Positions 8,469 through 19,422 of a stretch of DNA of 64,000 nt are shown in pieces. A model generated the notes under the pieces. It had not been told where the DNA came from. It was given only the letters and a program-made list of their open reading frames with translations, and did no database searches. How positions within the stretch are numbered: the stretch's first letter is position 1; the number at the start of each line of letters is the position of its first letter. The stretch covers positions 372,001 to 436,000 of the forward strand of contig CP103442.1 in the NCBI GenBank assembly GCA_024919035.1, given 5' to 3'. The translations under genes and the position numbers were made by a program. The stretch comes from Methylophilaceae bacterium LSUCC0401 (GTDB lineage: Bacteria; Pseudomonadota; Gammaproteobacteria; Burkholderiales; Methylophilaceae).

Positions 8469-9784
8469 TGAATGAAATCGTAGACAAGAACCTTAACTTA
8501 GAAATAACTAACAAACAGTTGTTTAATATTTGCTTAAGAACAAAGCACTTAAAAAACTCAAACTCCCTTGAGACTTATAAGTCTATTGGAGGTTATGAGC
8601 AGATCAAGAAAATTCTAAAAAATAAACTAGACCCACAACAATTAATTGATGAAATTAAAATTTCTGGATTAAGGGGAAGGGGCGGCGCTGGTTTTCCAAC
8701 GGGGATTAAGTGGTCATTTATGCCTCGAGATTATGATGGAATTAAATACATTGTTTGTAACAGCGATGAAGGGGAACCGGGTACTTTTAAAGACCGTGAT
8801 ATTATTCGCCACAATCCTCACCAACTAATTGAGGGGATGTTAATTGGAGCATATATTATGAATGCTCAGGTTGGCTATAACTATATTCATGGTGAAATAT
8901 GGGAGGAATATGTTTCCTTTGAAAAAGCCATTGAAGAAGCAAGAAAAGCGGGACTGTTGGGTAAAAATATTTTTGGTTCAGGTTTTAATTTTGAATTGCA
9001 TGCCTTTCATGGATATGGAGCATATATTTGCGGTGAAGAAACTGCCCTGATTGAGTCAATTGAAGGAAAAAAAGGCCAGCCCAGATATAAACCTCCATTT
9101 CCGGCGACATATGGAATTTATGGTAAACCAACCAATGTAAATAACACAGAAACCTATGCATCTATTCCTTGGATTATTGAAAATGGCGGACAAGCCTTTA
9201 TGGCTCATGGCGTTAAAAATTCAGGTGGGACAAAAATATTTTCAGTATCGGGGCATGTTGAAAAACCGGGGAATTATGAAATTGAACTTGGTATGCCATT
9301 CGAACAATTATTAAAAGAAGCCGGCGGGGTTTGGAAGGGTAGAAAGTTAAAAGCAGTTATTCCAGGCGGACCATCAACACCAGTAGTGCCTGCCGATATT
9401 ATTAGAAATGCAACCATTGATTATGATGGTTTAGCAAAAATTGGGTCCAGTGTAGGTGCCGGCTCAATGATTGTTATGGATGAAACCACTTGTATGGTTA
9501 GTGCATTAAAAAGATTATCTTATTTTTTCTATGAGGAGTCTTGCGGTCAATGCACTCCTTGTCGCGAGGGAACTGGATGGGTTTACCGAATTATAAGCAG
9601 AATTTATCAAGGACAGGCTACCCTTGATGACTTAGATCTTCTAACTGACGTGAGTAAAAAAATATCAGGACGAACCATTTGCGCGCTTGGCGATGCAGCT
9701 GCAACCCCAGTCCTTAGTTTTATTAAACATTTCAGAGATGAATTTGAAGTCTTTATCAAGAATGGAAAAAAATTAGTAAATTAA
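8468..9784 (+). CDS. nuoF: NADH-quinone oxidoreductase subunit F
   Basis: NuoF binds NADH and FMN and carries cluster N3, so it is the electron entry point of complex I. The FMN/NADH-binding stretch [13 protein letters not shown] is followed by [13 protein letters not shown] and by the [4Fe-4S] motif [11 protein letters not shown] near the C-terminus. The length of 438 residues fits. It overlaps nuoE by one base and is followed by nuoG after 2 bases. Confidence 0.97.
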   Translation: MNEIVDKNLNLEITNKQLFNICLRTKHLKNSNSLETYKSIGGYEQIKKILKNKLDPQQLIDEIKISGLRGRGGAGFPTGIKWSFMPRDYDGIKYIVCNSDEGEPGTFKDRDIIRHNPHQLIEGMLIGAYIMNAQVGYNYIHGEIWEEYVSFEKAIEEARKAGLLGKNIFGSGFNFELHAFHGYGAYICGEETALIESIEGKKGQPRYKPPFPATYGIYGKPTNVNNTETYASIPWIIENGGQAFMAHGVKNSGGTKIFSVSGHVEKPGNYEIELGMPFEQLLKEAGGVWKGRKLKAVIPGGPSTPVVPADIIRNATIDYDGLAKIGSSVGAGSMIVMDETTCMVSALKRLSYFFYEESCGQCTPCREGTGWVYRIISRIYQGQATLDDLDLLTDVSKKISGRTICALGDAAATPVLSFIKHFRDEFEVFIKNGKKLVN

Positions 9785-9786
9785 AA

Positions 9787-11826
9787 ATGATAAAAGTAAA
9801 AATCAACGGAAAAGCAATTAAAGTTCAAGAAAAAACAACGATCATTGAGGTTGCTGATAATCATGGTATCGAGATTCCAAGATTTTGCTATCACAAGAAA
9901 CTCAGCGTAGCTGCTAATTGTCGCATGTGCTTAGTTGAGGTTAAAAATTTCCCAAAACCTCTGCCTGCTTGTGCAACACAAGTTGCTGATGGTATGGAGA
10001 TATTTACTAAATCCAAGCAAACTAAAGATTGCCAGCAAAGCGTTATGGAGTTTTTACTGATTAATCATCCGCTTGACTGCCCAATTTGTGATCAGGGAGG
10101 TGAATGTGATCTTCAGGATACAGCGATGGCCTATGGAAGTCCTAAATCACGTTATCAGGAGGAGAAGCGGGTAGTCTTAAATAAAAATTTAGGCCCTTTA
10201 GTTTCTACTGACTTAAATCGATGTATTCAATGTTCACGGTGTGTTAGGTTTCTTAAAGAGGTTGGTGGAATGCAAGAGCTGGGTTTAATTGGAAGGGGAG
10301 AGCATGCTGAAATTTCTGCGTATGTAAAAAAATCAGTAGAATCTGAAATTTCTGGGAACGTAATTGACTTATGTCCAGTAGGGGCATTAACCTCAAAACC
10401 TTTTCGCTATTCAGCAAGAACGTGGGAGATGATTCGTAAATCCACAATTTCACCGCATGATAGTTTAGGCTCTCATCTGGAGGCGCATGTAAAAGATGGG
10501 AATGTAATGCGAGTGCTTCCCAGGGAAAATGAAGATTTGAATGAGTGCTGGATTTCTGATCGTGATCGTTTTTCCTACATGGGCATTAATCACCAGAATC
10601 GCGTTAAAACACCATTAATAAAAAAAGGGGCAACTCATGAGCCCATATCATGGGAGGTTGCATTTCAGTTGATTGAGAAGCAATTACACCCCAAACAAAA
10701 TCAATTTAAAGCTGATGATGTGGTTTTTTTTACCTCTAATCAAACAACCATGGAAGAAGCCTTTCTGGTAAAAAAAATGGCTGAGTATTTCAATTCACAT
10801 CAAATAAAATTTGATGCAGCTAATGGACCAGCGTACATCAAACATCCGTCTTTAAATACTCAAGTAAAAAAAATTGAGGAGTTTGAATCCATCATCTTGC
10901 TTGGGTCTCAGTTGAGAAATCAAAATCCTTTGATTCTTCAACGCTTGAGAAAAATGGCGTCACATGGAAAGTCAATCAGTGTAATAAACCACATTGATTT
11001 TAATTTACAAGTTAATCTTGATCAAAAAGTTATCAAGCCGATTACAGATTTTAAAAAATTTTTTCAACAAATATTAAAAGATATAAAAACTGATTCTAAA
11101 AAAATATCAAAAACTGCAGAGCAAAGGCTTTCAAAAATTATATCTAACAAAACCCTATTGCTCATTGGTGAAGATGTTTACTCACATCCAGAATTTTTAA
11201 AATTTGCACCCATCATAAATGACATTATTGATGAAACCGCTATGCAGTTTGGATGCTTGCCCGCCGGTGCAAATTCTGTTGGTTTGCATCAATTGTTTAG
11301 TCATTATAAAAATACAGTTGAAATTAAAAATTACCAAGCAAGTCTTACTGTTAATCTTGATCCAGCATTTGATTTTGCGGATTCACAAATGCATGAAATG
11401 GTTATGCAAAAATCAAAATTTAATATTCTCATATCACCGTTTCTTAATCAGAATAATAAACACTATGATTTAATTTTGCCTTCAGCAACTCACTTTGAAA
11501 ATGAGGGAAGTTTTCTGAATATTGAATCAAGATTACAAAACTTTACACAAACAATAGCTCCGAAATTTGAATCAAAACCACTATGGAAAATTTTAAGAGT
11601 TATGGGGAATTATATTGAATGCCCAGACTTTGAATTTGAGACATGTTCACAGATAACCAATAAGATAGCTAATAAAATTCACACTTTTAAAAAATTGAAT
11701 TTAGTTAACGAAGAGTTAAATCATCATAAAGTTAATTATCGTCTAGCAAATATTAATCAGTCAGATTTATTGGTACGAAAATCAAAAGCCCTACAGGATA
11801 TTCTTCATTTAAGGAATGAAAAATAA
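9787..11826 (+). CDS. nuoG: NADH-quinone oxidoreductase subunit G
   Basis: NuoG is the large iron-sulfur subunit of the peripheral arm. The N-terminal [2Fe-2S] domain has CYHKKLSVAANCRMCLVEV with a later ACATQV. Next comes the His/Cys-ligated cluster HPLDCPICDQGGECDLQD, then a [4Fe-4S] site with NRCIQCSRCVRF and LCPVGAL. The C-terminal half is a degenerate molybdopterin-oxidoreductase domain. At 679 residues it is clearly shorter than the enterobacterial protein, as is usual outside that group. It directly abuts nuoH. Confidence 0.95.
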   Translation: MIKVKINGKAIKVQEKTTIIEVADNHGIEIPRFCYHKKLSVAANCRMCLVEVKNFPKPLPACATQVADGMEIFTKSKQTKDCQQSVMEFLLINHPLDCPICDQGGECDLQDTAMAYGSPKSRYQEEKRVVLNKNLGPLVSTDLNRCIQCSRCVRFLKEVGGMQELGLIGRGEHAEISAYVKKSVESEISGNVIDLCPVGALTSKPFRYSARTWEMIRKSTISPHDSLGSHLEAHVKDGNVMRVLPRENEDLNECWISDRDRFSYMGINHQNRVKTPLIKKGATHEPISWEVAFQLIEKQLHPKQNQFKADDVVFFTSNQTTMEEAFLVKKMAEYFNSHQIKFDAANGPAYIKHPSLNTQVKKIEEFESIILLGSQLRNQNPLILQRLRKMASHGKSISVINHIDFNLQVNLDQKVIKPITDFKKFFQQILKDIKTDSKKISKTAEQRLSKIISNKTLLLIGEDVYSHPEFLKFAPIINDIIDETAMQFGCLPAGANSVGLHQLFSHYKNTVEIKNYQASLTVNLDPAFDFADSQMHEMVMQKSKFNILISPFLNQNNKHYDLILPSATHFENEGSFLNIESRLQNFTQTIAPKFESKPLWKILRVMGNYIECPDFEFETCSQITNKIANKIHTFKKLNLVNEELNHHKVNYRLANINQSDLLVRKSKALQDILHLRNEK

Positions 11827-12849
11827 ATGGAAGAATTTTTAAAACAATATTTAGATCCAAATTTCGCAATTACTTTTTCGTATCTCATTAAGATTTTTTG
11901 TATTGTGATTCCGGTAATGATTTCGGTTGCCTATCTGACCTATTTTGAAAGACGAGTGATTGGTTTTATGCAATCAAGAATTGGTCCAAACCGTGTGGGT
12001 TTCTTTGGCTTACTTCAACCCATTGCTGATGCCTTAAAGTTGTTATTTAAAGAAATTATTCTTCCGGAAAAATCTAATAACTTTCTTTTTTTTCTAGCCC
12101 CATTATTATCCATAGCACCAGCACTGGCAGCTTGGGCAGTCATTCCATTTGACTTTGAGATGGTGCTTGCAGATATTAATGCTGGCCTTCTTTATGTTTT
12201 AGCAATGACCTCTATTGCTGTTTATGGCGTCATTATTGCAGGATGGGCCTCCAATTCAAAATATGCATTTCTTGGGAGTTTACGTTCAGCTGCACAAATT
12301 GTGTCTTATGAGATAGCTATGGGATTTTCTCTAGTGGGAGTTTTAATGTGCGCTAATAGTTTAAATCTAGGTGAAATAGTTATGGCCCAACAAGGAGGAA
12401 TATCACAGTGGTACTGTTGGCCATTGTTTCCATTGTTTATTATCTATTTTATTAGCGCTGTTGCTGAGACCAATCGCGCTCCTTTTGATGTAGCTGAAGG
12501 CGAATCAGAAATTGTTGCTGGTTTTCATGTGGAATATTCAGGTATGGCTTTTGCTTTATTTTTTCTTGCTGAATATGCAAATATGATTTTGGTGAGTATT
12601 CTTGCAGTCATAATGTTTTTAGGAGGCTGGATGTCACCTTTTTCTTTCATGTCCGATGGTATTTTTTGGCTTTTAGCTAAAGTTGTTTTTGTATTATTTT
12701 TCTTTTTATGGTTTCGGGCAACTTTCCCAAGATATCGTTATGACCAAATCATGCGACTTGGATGGAAAGTTTTTATCCCTCTCACCTTAATATGGATTGT
12801 CTTTATAGGGGCAATGATGCAAACAGATTATGCGGAGTACTTTCATTAA
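11827..12849 (+). CDS. nuoH: NADH-quinone oxidoreductase subunit H
   Basis: NuoH is the membrane subunit that forms the quinone entry chamber and connects the redox arm to the proton pumps. Several transmembrane segments are visible, together with the conserved loops [20 protein letters not shown] and [21 protein letters not shown]. It has 340 residues. Its TAA overlaps the nuoI ATG by one base. Confidence 0.97.
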   Translation: MEEFLKQYLDPNFAITFSYLIKIFCIVIPVMISVAYLTYFERRVIGFMQSRIGPNRVGFFGLLQPIADALKLLFKEIILPEKSNNFLFFLAPLLSIAPALAAWAVIPFDFEMVLADINAGLLYVLAMTSIAVYGVIIAGWASNSKYAFLGSLRSAAQIVSYEIAMGFSLVGVLMCANSLNLGEIVMAQQGGISQWYCWPLFPLFIIYFISAVAETNRAPFDVAEGESEIVAGFHVEYSGMAFALFFLAEYANMILVSILAVIMFLGGWMSPFSFMSDGIFWLLAKVVFVLFFFLWFRATFPRYRYDQIMRLGWKVFIPLTLIWIVFIGAMMQTDYAEYFH

Positions 12850-13340
12850 TGAAAAATTTTATTTTTAATACTGTTAAAAGCTTAACCTTGCATGAATTAC
12901 TTAGAGGTATGAGTTTGACACTGAGATACTTTTTTTCAAAAAAAATTACCATTCAATATCCAGAACAAAAAACACCACAATCTCCGAGATTTAGAGGTCT
13001 TCATGCGTTACGAAGATACCCAAATGGAGAAGAAAGGTGCATCGCTTGTAAATTGTGTGAGGCAGTTTGCCCAGCGATGGCAATTACCATCGAATCCGAA
13101 CAAAGAGAAGATAATACTCGACGAACAACACGATATGATATTGATCTGACGAAGTGCATTTTTTGTGGATTTTGTGAGGAGTCATGCCCTGTTGATTCTA
13201 TTGTAGAAACACGACAATTTGAATATCACGGTGAAGAGCGTGGAGACCTTTTATACACTAAAGAGATGTTATTAGAGGTAGGGAAAAAATATGAAAAACA
13301 AATTGCAAAAGATCGTAAACAGGAATCTAAATTTAGATGA
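12849..13340 (+). CDS. nuoI: NADH-quinone oxidoreductase subunit I
   Basis: NuoI is the ferredoxin-like subunit carrying clusters N6a and N6b. Two [4Fe-4S] motifs are clear: [12 protein letters not shown] and [12 protein letters not shown]. The start at 12849 overlaps the nuoH stop. An in-frame ATG 87 bases earlier lies inside nuoH and is rejected. Its stop overlaps the nuoJ start (ATGA). Confidence 0.97.
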   Translation: MKNFIFNTVKSLTLHELLRGMSLTLRYFFSKKITIQYPEQKTPQSPRFRGLHALRRYPNGEERCIACKLCEAVCPAMAITIESEQREDNTRRTTRYDIDLTKCIFCGFCEESCPVDSIVETRQFEYHGEERGDLLYTKEMLLEVGKKYEKQIAKDRKQESKFR

Positions 13341-13933
13341 TGCAATTTTCTGACTATATATTTTATTTTTTTAGCTCTATCTTAATATTAGCTTCATTAA
13401 AAGTTATAACAGCAAATAATCCCGTTTATTCTGCTTTATCGTTAGTGCTGGCTTTTTTTAGTGCAGCGGGTATTTGGCTATTATTGCATGCGGAGTTTTT
13501 GGCAATCGCCTTGGTTTTAGTTTATGTGGGGGCGGTGATGGTTCTCTTTTTATTCGTTGTAATGATGCTTGATATAAATTTGGAATCATTGAAAAAAGGA
13601 TTTTGGAGCTATTTTCCTTTTGCGATCTTAATTGCTGGAGTGTTTATTGTTGAGATTTATTTGGTAGTCTCTGATAAATTTTTTCTAGAGTCTCAGATTG
13701 AAAGTTTTGGCACATCGAAAAGCAACACACATTCTATTGGTAATATTTTATATACCGATTATTTACTTCCATTTCAAATAGCGGCCGTTATCCTTTTGGT
13801 AGCAATTATCTCTGCAATTGCATTAACAATGTTTGGCCATAAGTCACATAAAGCTATCGATCCAAAAGATCAAATTAAGGTCAAAAGAAATGACCGAATT
13901 CGTATAGTTAAAATGAAATCGGAGAAAAGGTAA
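13337..13933 (+). CDS. nuoJ: NADH-quinone oxidoreductase subunit J
   Basis: NuoJ is a five-helix membrane subunit whose third helix, with [17 protein letters not shown], undergoes the pi-bulge change linked to proton pumping. The product has 198 residues with a short charged C-terminal tail. Two adjacent ATG codons (13337, 13340) could both serve as start. The first overlaps the nuoI stop. The gene overlaps nuoK by one base. Confidence 0.95.
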   Translation: MMQFSDYIFYFFSSILILASLKVITANNPVYSALSLVLAFFSAAGIWLLLHAEFLAIALVLVYVGAVMVLFLFVVMMLDINLESLKKGFWSYFPFAILIAGVFIVEIYLVVSDKFFLESQIESFGTSKSNTHSIGNILYTDYLLPFQIAAVILLVAIISAIALTMFGHKSHKAIDPKDQIKVKRNDRIRIVKMKSEKR

Positions 13934-14241
13934 TGCCGGTTACTCTATCTCATTACCTCTTATTGGCTGGAATTTTATTTGCGATTAGCATTCTAGGTAT
14001 TTTTCTCAATCGAAAAAATATCATACTTATTTTGATGGCAATAGAATTAATGCTGCTCGCAGTCAATATTAATTTTATTGCTTTTAGTTATTACTTGGGG
14101 GATTTGGCTGGACAAATCTTTGTTTTTTTTATCCTAACTGTTGCCGCTGCTGAATCTGCAATTGGGTTGGCAATTATTATCTTAATCTTTAGAAATTACA
14201 AATCGATAAATGTCGCAGACTTAAATAGGTTAAAACAATGA
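13933..14241 (+). CDS. nuoK: NADH-quinone oxidoreductase subunit K
   Basis: NuoK is a three-helix membrane subunit (MrpC-like). The buried glutamates in [14 protein letters not shown] and [14 protein letters not shown], which are needed for proton transfer, are present. It has 102 residues, the standard length. It overlaps both nuoJ (1 base) and nuoL (4 bases). Confidence 0.96.
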   Translation: MPVTLSHYLLLAGILFAISILGIFLNRKNIILILMAIELMLLAVNINFIAFSYYLGDLAGQIFVFFILTVAAAESAIGLAIIILIFRNYKSINVADLNRLKQ

Positions 14242-16208
14242 CGCTTTTATCGTTATATACTTTAATCCCAATGCTTCCACTATTAGCCTCTGTAATAACT
14301 GGATTATTTGGGTCTAAGCTTCCTAAAGCTTTTTCTCATGTGTTGCCGATTTTATTTGTTTTTGGAAGTTTTCTTTTATCTTTGTATGCTTTATACATTT
14401 CCTCTCATGGGTATACCTTTAATGAAACGTTATTTCGATGGTTAACTGTGGGTCAGTATGATTTGAAAATTGGTTTCTTGATTGATAATTTATCTGCGCT
14501 AATGATGGTTGTAGTGACCTTTGTCTCCTTAATGGTGCACGTCTACACAATTGGGTACATGAAAGATGATCCAGGCTATGGTCGCTTTTTTAGCTTTATA
14601 TCCCTATTCACATTTGCCATGTTAATGTTGGTCATGAGCAATAATTTTTTACAATTATTTTTTGGATGGGAAGCTGTTGGATTAGTGTCTTATTTATTAA
14701 TTGGTTTCTGGTACCAAAAGCCCACAGCAATTCATGCCAACATGAAAGCTTTTTTAGTGAATAGAGTAGGTGATTTTGGTTTTTTACTGGGCATAAGTTT
14801 AATACTTTTCTGGTTTGGATCTCTAGATTACATAGATGTTTTTAATCGGCTTGATGCATTAAGTGAGCAAAATGTACAAATGATGGGCAGCTCCTTTTCA
14901 TTAATGACATTGATTGCAATATTACTTTTTATTGGAGCAATGGGAAAGTCTGCTCAGGTTCCATTGCATGTCTGGTTGCCAGACTCGATGGAAGGGCCGA
15001 CACCGATCTCTGCTTTGATTCATGCAGCTACGATGGTCACTGCAGGTATTTTTTTAGTTGCAAGAGTTTCTCCTATCGTAGAATTTTCGGAAACGGCGCT
15101 TAGCTTTATTTTAATTATAGGAAGTATCACGGCGTTATTTATGGGTTTATTGGGTATTTTTCAAAGTGATATTAAAAGAGTAATTGCATACTCAACCTTA
15201 TCTCAACTTGGATATATGACAATCGCTTTGGGGGTTTCAAGTTATTCACTCGCAATCTTTCATCTATTTACTCACGCTTTTTTTAAAGCACTTTTATTTT
15301 TAGGGGCGGGATCAGTGATTATTGGAATGCACCATGAGCAGAATATTTTTAGCATGGGAAATTTAAGAAAATATATGCCGATAACATGGATCACCTTTTT
15401 ACTCGCAACTTTAGCTTTAGTGGGGATGCCATTTTTTTCAGGCTTTTATTCAAAGGAGTCAATCATTGAGGCGGTGAAGTATAGTGAGATGATGGGCTCA
15501 TCTTTTGCATATTTTTGTGCTGTGATTGGAGTATTTATTACCTCACTCTATAGTTTTAGATTGTATTTGATTGTTTTTCATGGGAATGAGAATTGGAGGG
15601 CACCAAAAAGTAAACATCATCATGGACTGGGTTCATTAGAATCACCGCATGAATCAACCTGGGTTGTAACGCTTCCCTTAATATTGTTGGCTATTCCCTC
15701 TGTGATTATTGGTTTTTTTACCATCACTCCCATTTTAACGACGGACTTTTTATCAAATACTGTATGGGTAAGAGAGACACATTTGGCATTAGCTCTTGTT
15801 GTTGAGCATTTTCAGGGCCCTGTGGCCATGGCGCTGCATGGTGTTTTAACGCTCCCATTTTGGCTCATGATTTTTGGTTTTGTGGCTGCGTATTGTATTT
15901 ATTATAAAAAATACAATTGGATTAAATTGCCACGAATGATAAAAAAAATTATGGATGAAAAGTATGGTTTTGATCGCCTTAATGAATCGATCATTGCTCC
16001 TTTAATTTTAAAGCTTGGCCGTTTTTTATGGAATTTTATTGATGTGAAGTTTATTGATAACGGTTTGGTCAATGGGGTGGCTCGTTTGATTAATTCATTC
16101 TCACTGGTAACAAAAAAAATTCAAACCGGTTACGTATCACATTATGCTTTTGGGATGGTGATGGCTTTGATTGCCTTTATTAGTTATTTTGTAATTGTCT
16201 GGCTATGA
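14238..16208 (+). CDS. nuoL: NADH-quinone oxidoreductase subunit L
   Basis: NuoL is the distal antiporter-like proton-pumping subunit with the long lateral helix. Conserved elements are [18 protein letters not shown] with the key glutamate, [22 protein letters not shown] with its lysine, and [18 protein letters not shown]. It has 656 residues and a hydrophobic C-terminal extension containing the lateral and anchoring helices. It overlaps nuoM by 4 bases. Confidence 0.97.
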   Translation: MTLLSLYTLIPMLPLLASVITGLFGSKLPKAFSHVLPILFVFGSFLLSLYALYISSHGYTFNETLFRWLTVGQYDLKIGFLIDNLSALMMVVVTFVSLMVHVYTIGYMKDDPGYGRFFSFISLFTFAMLMLVMSNNFLQLFFGWEAVGLVSYLLIGFWYQKPTAIHANMKAFLVNRVGDFGFLLGISLILFWFGSLDYIDVFNRLDALSEQNVQMMGSSFSLMTLIAILLFIGAMGKSAQVPLHVWLPDSMEGPTPISALIHAATMVTAGIFLVARVSPIVEFSETALSFILIIGSITALFMGLLGIFQSDIKRVIAYSTLSQLGYMTIALGVSSYSLAIFHLFTHAFFKALLFLGAGSVIIGMHHEQNIFSMGNLRKYMPITWITFLLATLALVGMPFFSGFYSKESIIEAVKYSEMMGSSFAYFCAVIGVFITSLYSFRLYLIVFHGNENWRAPKSKHHHGLGSLESPHESTWVVTLPLILLAIPSVIIGFFTITPILTTDFLSNTVWVRETHLALALVVEHFQGPVAMALHGVLTLPFWLMIFGFVAAYCIYYKKYNWIKLPRMIKKIMDEKYGFDRLNESIIAPLILKLGRFLWNFIDVKFIDNGLVNGVARLINSFSLVTKKIQTGYVSHYAFGMVMALIAFISYFVIVWL

Positions 16209-17683
16209 TGATGAACTTTATCCTATCAATAGCTATTTGGACTCCTATCAGTTTAGGTATTTTGCTGTTAATTTTACAAAAGAATTTATCAGAAAATATT
16301 ATTTACAAACTGGGAAACATTTTTGGATTTATTTCTTTTTTAATCACAATTCCGCTTTATATTTTCTTCGATACAACATATTCAGGTTTTCAATTTCAAG
16401 AGATTTCTCCATGGATTAGTCATTTTTCAATTCAATACCATCTTGGTCTTGACGGGATATCTTTACCTTTGGTCATGCTTACAAGTTTTATCACATGGTT
16501 AGTGATTTTTATATCTTCTAACTCTATTAGTCGATCCTTAGGGTCTTATATTGCATCCTTTTTAATTCTTTCTGGATTGATGATCGGGGTCTTTTTAGCA
16601 TTAGATGCAATTCTTTACTATGTTTTCTGGGAAGCTATGTTGATCCCCATGTTTTTGTTAATTGGTGTATGGGGTGGACCAAATCGAGTTTATGCAACGA
16701 TTAAATTTTTTCTTTACACGGTGTTAGGCTCACTGCTGATGTTGGTTGCTTTTATATACCTCTTTAATCAAACAGGAAGTTTTTCAATCGTTGATTTTTA
16801 TACAAAACAATTATCATTAAATGCTCAAGTTTTTTTATTCATTGCATTTTTCATGGCATTTGCAGTGAAAATTCCAATGTGGCCAGTGCATACATGGCTT
16901 CCTGATGCTCATGTTGAAGCCCCAACGGGAGGCTCGGTTATTTTGGCCGCCATCATGTTGAAATTAGGAGCTTACAGTTTTATTCGTTTTGCCATGCCCA
17001 TTGCACCCGATGGACTCTTATTATTAAAACCGTATTTGATAGCGATTTCACTCATAGCAATTGTTTATATTGCCCTAGTGGCTATTGTTCAAACAGATAT
17101 GAAAAAATTAATTGCCTATTCTTCGATATCACATATGGGCTTTGTGACGCTTGGTTTATTTATGCTCAACCCTCTAGGTTTTGAAGGTGGTTATGTTCAA
17201 ATGATTTCCCATGGTTTTATATCTGCAGCATTATTTTTCTCTATAGGTGTCCTGTATGACCGCATGCACACCAGAGAAATCAAGGACTATGGTGGAGTGA
17301 TAAACAGCATGCCATTATTCGGATCTTTTTTTGTTTTGTTTGCCATGGCTAATTCTGGATTACCTGGAACATCGGGTTTTGTAGGAGAGTTTTTAGTTAT
17401 ACTCGGTGCGATGCAAGAAAATTTTTGGATTGCTTTTTTAGCCGCATTAACTTTAATTTTCGGAGCCACATATTCTCTGTGGTTGGTAAAAAGAATTATT
17501 TTTGGAGTTGCTAAATATAAAAAAATTGCTGGTTTAATTGATTTGAATGCTAAAGAGTTTTTTGTGATGAGTGCGCTTGCGGGATTGACTCTGATTATTG
17601 GTATCTATCCAGCTTTAATTACTGATATTACCAATCAGTCCTCTATTGTGATGTTGGAATTGATTCAACAATCTAAAATTTAA
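16205..17683 (+). CDS. nuoM: NADH-quinone oxidoreductase subunit M
   Basis: NuoM is the middle antiporter-like proton channel. The essential glutamate is seen in YVFWEAMLIPMFLLIGVWGG, the lysine in AVKIPMWPVHTWLPDAHVEA, and the second-half motif in DMKKLIAYSSISHMGF. It has 492 residues. It begins inside the nuoL stop (ATGATGATG) and ends 11 bases before nuoN. Confidence 0.97.
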   Translation: MMMNFILSIAIWTPISLGILLLILQKNLSENIIYKLGNIFGFISFLITIPLYIFFDTTYSGFQFQEISPWISHFSIQYHLGLDGISLPLVMLTSFITWLVIFISSNSISRSLGSYIASFLILSGLMIGVFLALDAILYYVFWEAMLIPMFLLIGVWGGPNRVYATIKFFLYTVLGSLLMLVAFIYLFNQTGSFSIVDFYTKQLSLNAQVFLFIAFFMAFAVKIPMWPVHTWLPDAHVEAPTGGSVILAAIMLKLGAYSFIRFAMPIAPDGLLLLKPYLIAISLIAIVYIALVAIVQTDMKKLIAYSSISHMGFVTLGLFMLNPLGFEGGYVQMISHGFISAALFFSIGVLYDRMHTREIKDYGGVINSMPLFGSFFVLFAMANSGLPGTSGFVGEFLVILGAMQENFWIAFLAALTLIFGATYSLWLVKRIIFGVAKYKKIAGLIDLNAKEFFVMSALAGLTLIIGIYPALITDITNQSSIVMLELIQQSKI

Positions 17684-17694
17684 ATGGAAACAGA

Positions 17695-19140
17695 ATGTTA
17701 ACTAATATACTTACCGTAGCACTGCCTGAGATTATTATCTTAATCTCAGCCATGAGTGTTTTATTACTTGGAGTTTTTTTTAAAAATAAAAATGCTACAT
17801 CTTTATTTGGAATTACACAGTTAACCTTATTAATTGCTGCATATTTTACGTCTCAGCTCCCCATTGAATCAAAATTATTGGCATTTAATAACATGTTCGT
17901 GGCTGATAGCCTATCTTTGTATTTAAAGTTATTAAGTTACTTTGGTCTTTCTTTGGTATTAATTTATAGTCGTGATTATTTGTTAAAGAAAAACTTACTT
18001 AATGGTGAATTTTTTTCTTTAGTTTTATTCGCTTTATTAGGTATTAATTTAATTATATCGTCTTACCATTTATTGACCCTGTATATGGGCATTGAACTTC
18101 TTTCTCTTAGTCTTTACACTTTGGTTGCAATTGATCGAAAGCGTCAAGAAGCAACAGAAGCGGCGATGAAATATTTTATTCTTGGTGCAGTGGCCTCTGG
18201 ATTTTTACTGTATGGATTTTCAATGCTTTATGGCATTACTGGATCGCTCTATTTACAAGAAATATCTGAACAAATTGGCGTCACTGAAGTTAATCCAATG
18301 ATTCTTTCATTTGCGCTTGTGTTTGTTACGGTAGGTATTGCTTTTAAGTTTGGAGCAGCTCCGTTTCAGCTTTGGGTTCCTGACGTCTACCAAGGATCAT
18401 CAACTCCAATCACAATGTTTATCGGCTCAATTCCAAAATTTGCATCTGTGGCCATGTTGATCCGCTTGCTCTATCAAACCTTAGATCATTTAGTCATGGA
18501 TTGGCAATTGATGCTCCTGGTGATGGCAATCACTTCAATGCTTTTAGGAAATATCACAGCGATCGCACAAACTAAAATTAAGCGACTGCTTGCTTACTCA
18601 ACAATTTCTCATGTTGGTTTTATGCTGCTTGGCCTTGCCACGGGAGCAATAACTGGTATTTCAGCAGCTTTATTTTACATTGCGACATATGTTCTTATGA
18701 CCTTAGCTTCTTTTGGATTAATTATATGTTTGAGTAATCAAAGAGGCGATATCGATAAAATATCTGATCTCTCTGGATTGGCAAAAGATGAACCATGGCT
18801 TGCTTTCTTACTTTTAATTATCTTTTTAAGCCTCGCAGGAATTCCTCCCACAATAGGTTTCTATGCTAAATTTTCAATCATTCAAGCGACATTACAATTT
18901 GGATGGATATGGCCAGCTGTAATTGCAGTGATGTCAGCACTGATTGGAATCTACTATTATCTTCGAATGATAAAGATTGCATACTTTGACGATGCAATTA
19001 AAGCGACTAAATCATCAAAGAGTATTCATGGCGAACTCACCCTTACATTAACAATGAACGCTATAGCATTGATTGTATTAGGATTATTTCCAAGTCCATT
19101 AATGGACATTGCAACCCTCACTTCAGCACTCATTTTTTAA
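17695..19140 (+). CDS. nuoN: NADH-quinone oxidoreductase subunit N
   Basis: NuoN is the antiporter-like subunit closest to NuoK and is the last canonical gene of the operon. It shows YMGIELLSLSLYTLVA with its glutamate, KFGAAPFQLWVPDVYQGS with the channel lysine, and KIKRLLAYSTISHVGFMLLG. It has 481 residues and about 14 hydrophobic segments. It is followed immediately by the DUF2818 gene. Confidence 0.97.
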   Translation: MLTNILTVALPEIIILISAMSVLLLGVFFKNKNATSLFGITQLTLLIAAYFTSQLPIESKLLAFNNMFVADSLSLYLKLLSYFGLSLVLIYSRDYLLKKNLLNGEFFSLVLFALLGINLIISSYHLLTLYMGIELLSLSLYTLVAIDRKRQEATEAAMKYFILGAVASGFLLYGFSMLYGITGSLYLQEISEQIGVTEVNPMILSFALVFVTVGIAFKFGAAPFQLWVPDVYQGSSTPITMFIGSIPKFASVAMLIRLLYQTLDHLVMDWQLMLLVMAITSMLLGNITAIAQTKIKRLLAYSTISHVGFMLLGLATGAITGISAALFYIATYVLMTLASFGLIICLSNQRGDIDKISDLSGLAKDEPWLAFLLLIIFLSLAGIPPTIGFYAKFSIIQATLQFGWIWPAVIAVMSALIGIYYYLRMIKIAYFDDAIKATKSSKSIHGELTLTLTMNAIALIVLGLFPSPLMDIATLTSALIF

Positions 19141-19141
19141 A

Positions 19142-19420
19142 GTGATTATTGCACTGACACTTATTTTAATGATTTTTTTATCCAATCTCCCTTGGATAAC
19201 ACAAGATTTTTTAATTTTTATAAAATTAAAAAAAACTTTATTAGTTATTTTTATTGAAATCTTGTTGTATTTTTTTGTATTTCGACTCGTAACTTTTTTG
19301 CTTGAATTATCAATTTTTGGAAATGTGCACGACCAAGGCTGGCAATTTTATGCGGCATTGCTTGCTCTTTTTATTGTCTCCAGCTCGCCTGGTTTTGTTG
19401 TTAAGGTTTTGTGGAAGTAA
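19142..19420 (+). CDS. DUF2818 membrane protein following nuoN
   Basis: This small protein resembles the DUF2818 family found after nuoN in betaproteobacteria. The diagnostic parts are an N-terminal hydrophobic helix ending in SNLPW, a second membrane helix with FRLVTFLLE, and the C-terminal QGWQFYAALLALFIVSSSPGFV. Its role is unknown, but the constant position suggests a link to complex I. I chose the GTG at 19142, one base after the nuoN stop. An in-frame ATG at 19109 would overlap nuoN by 32 bases and add 11 unusual residues. Confidence 0.8.
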   Translation: MIIALTLILMIFLSNLPWITQDFLIFIKLKKTLLVIFIEILLYFFVFRLVTFLLELSIFGNVHDQGWQFYAALLALFIVSSSPGFVVKVLWK

Positions 19421-19422
19421 TC

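Noticed and set aside
12762..12848. Longer nuoI start inside nuoH
   Set aside because: The added 29 residues are a shadow of the nuoH end; the ATG overlapping the nuoH stop gives the standard N-terminus.
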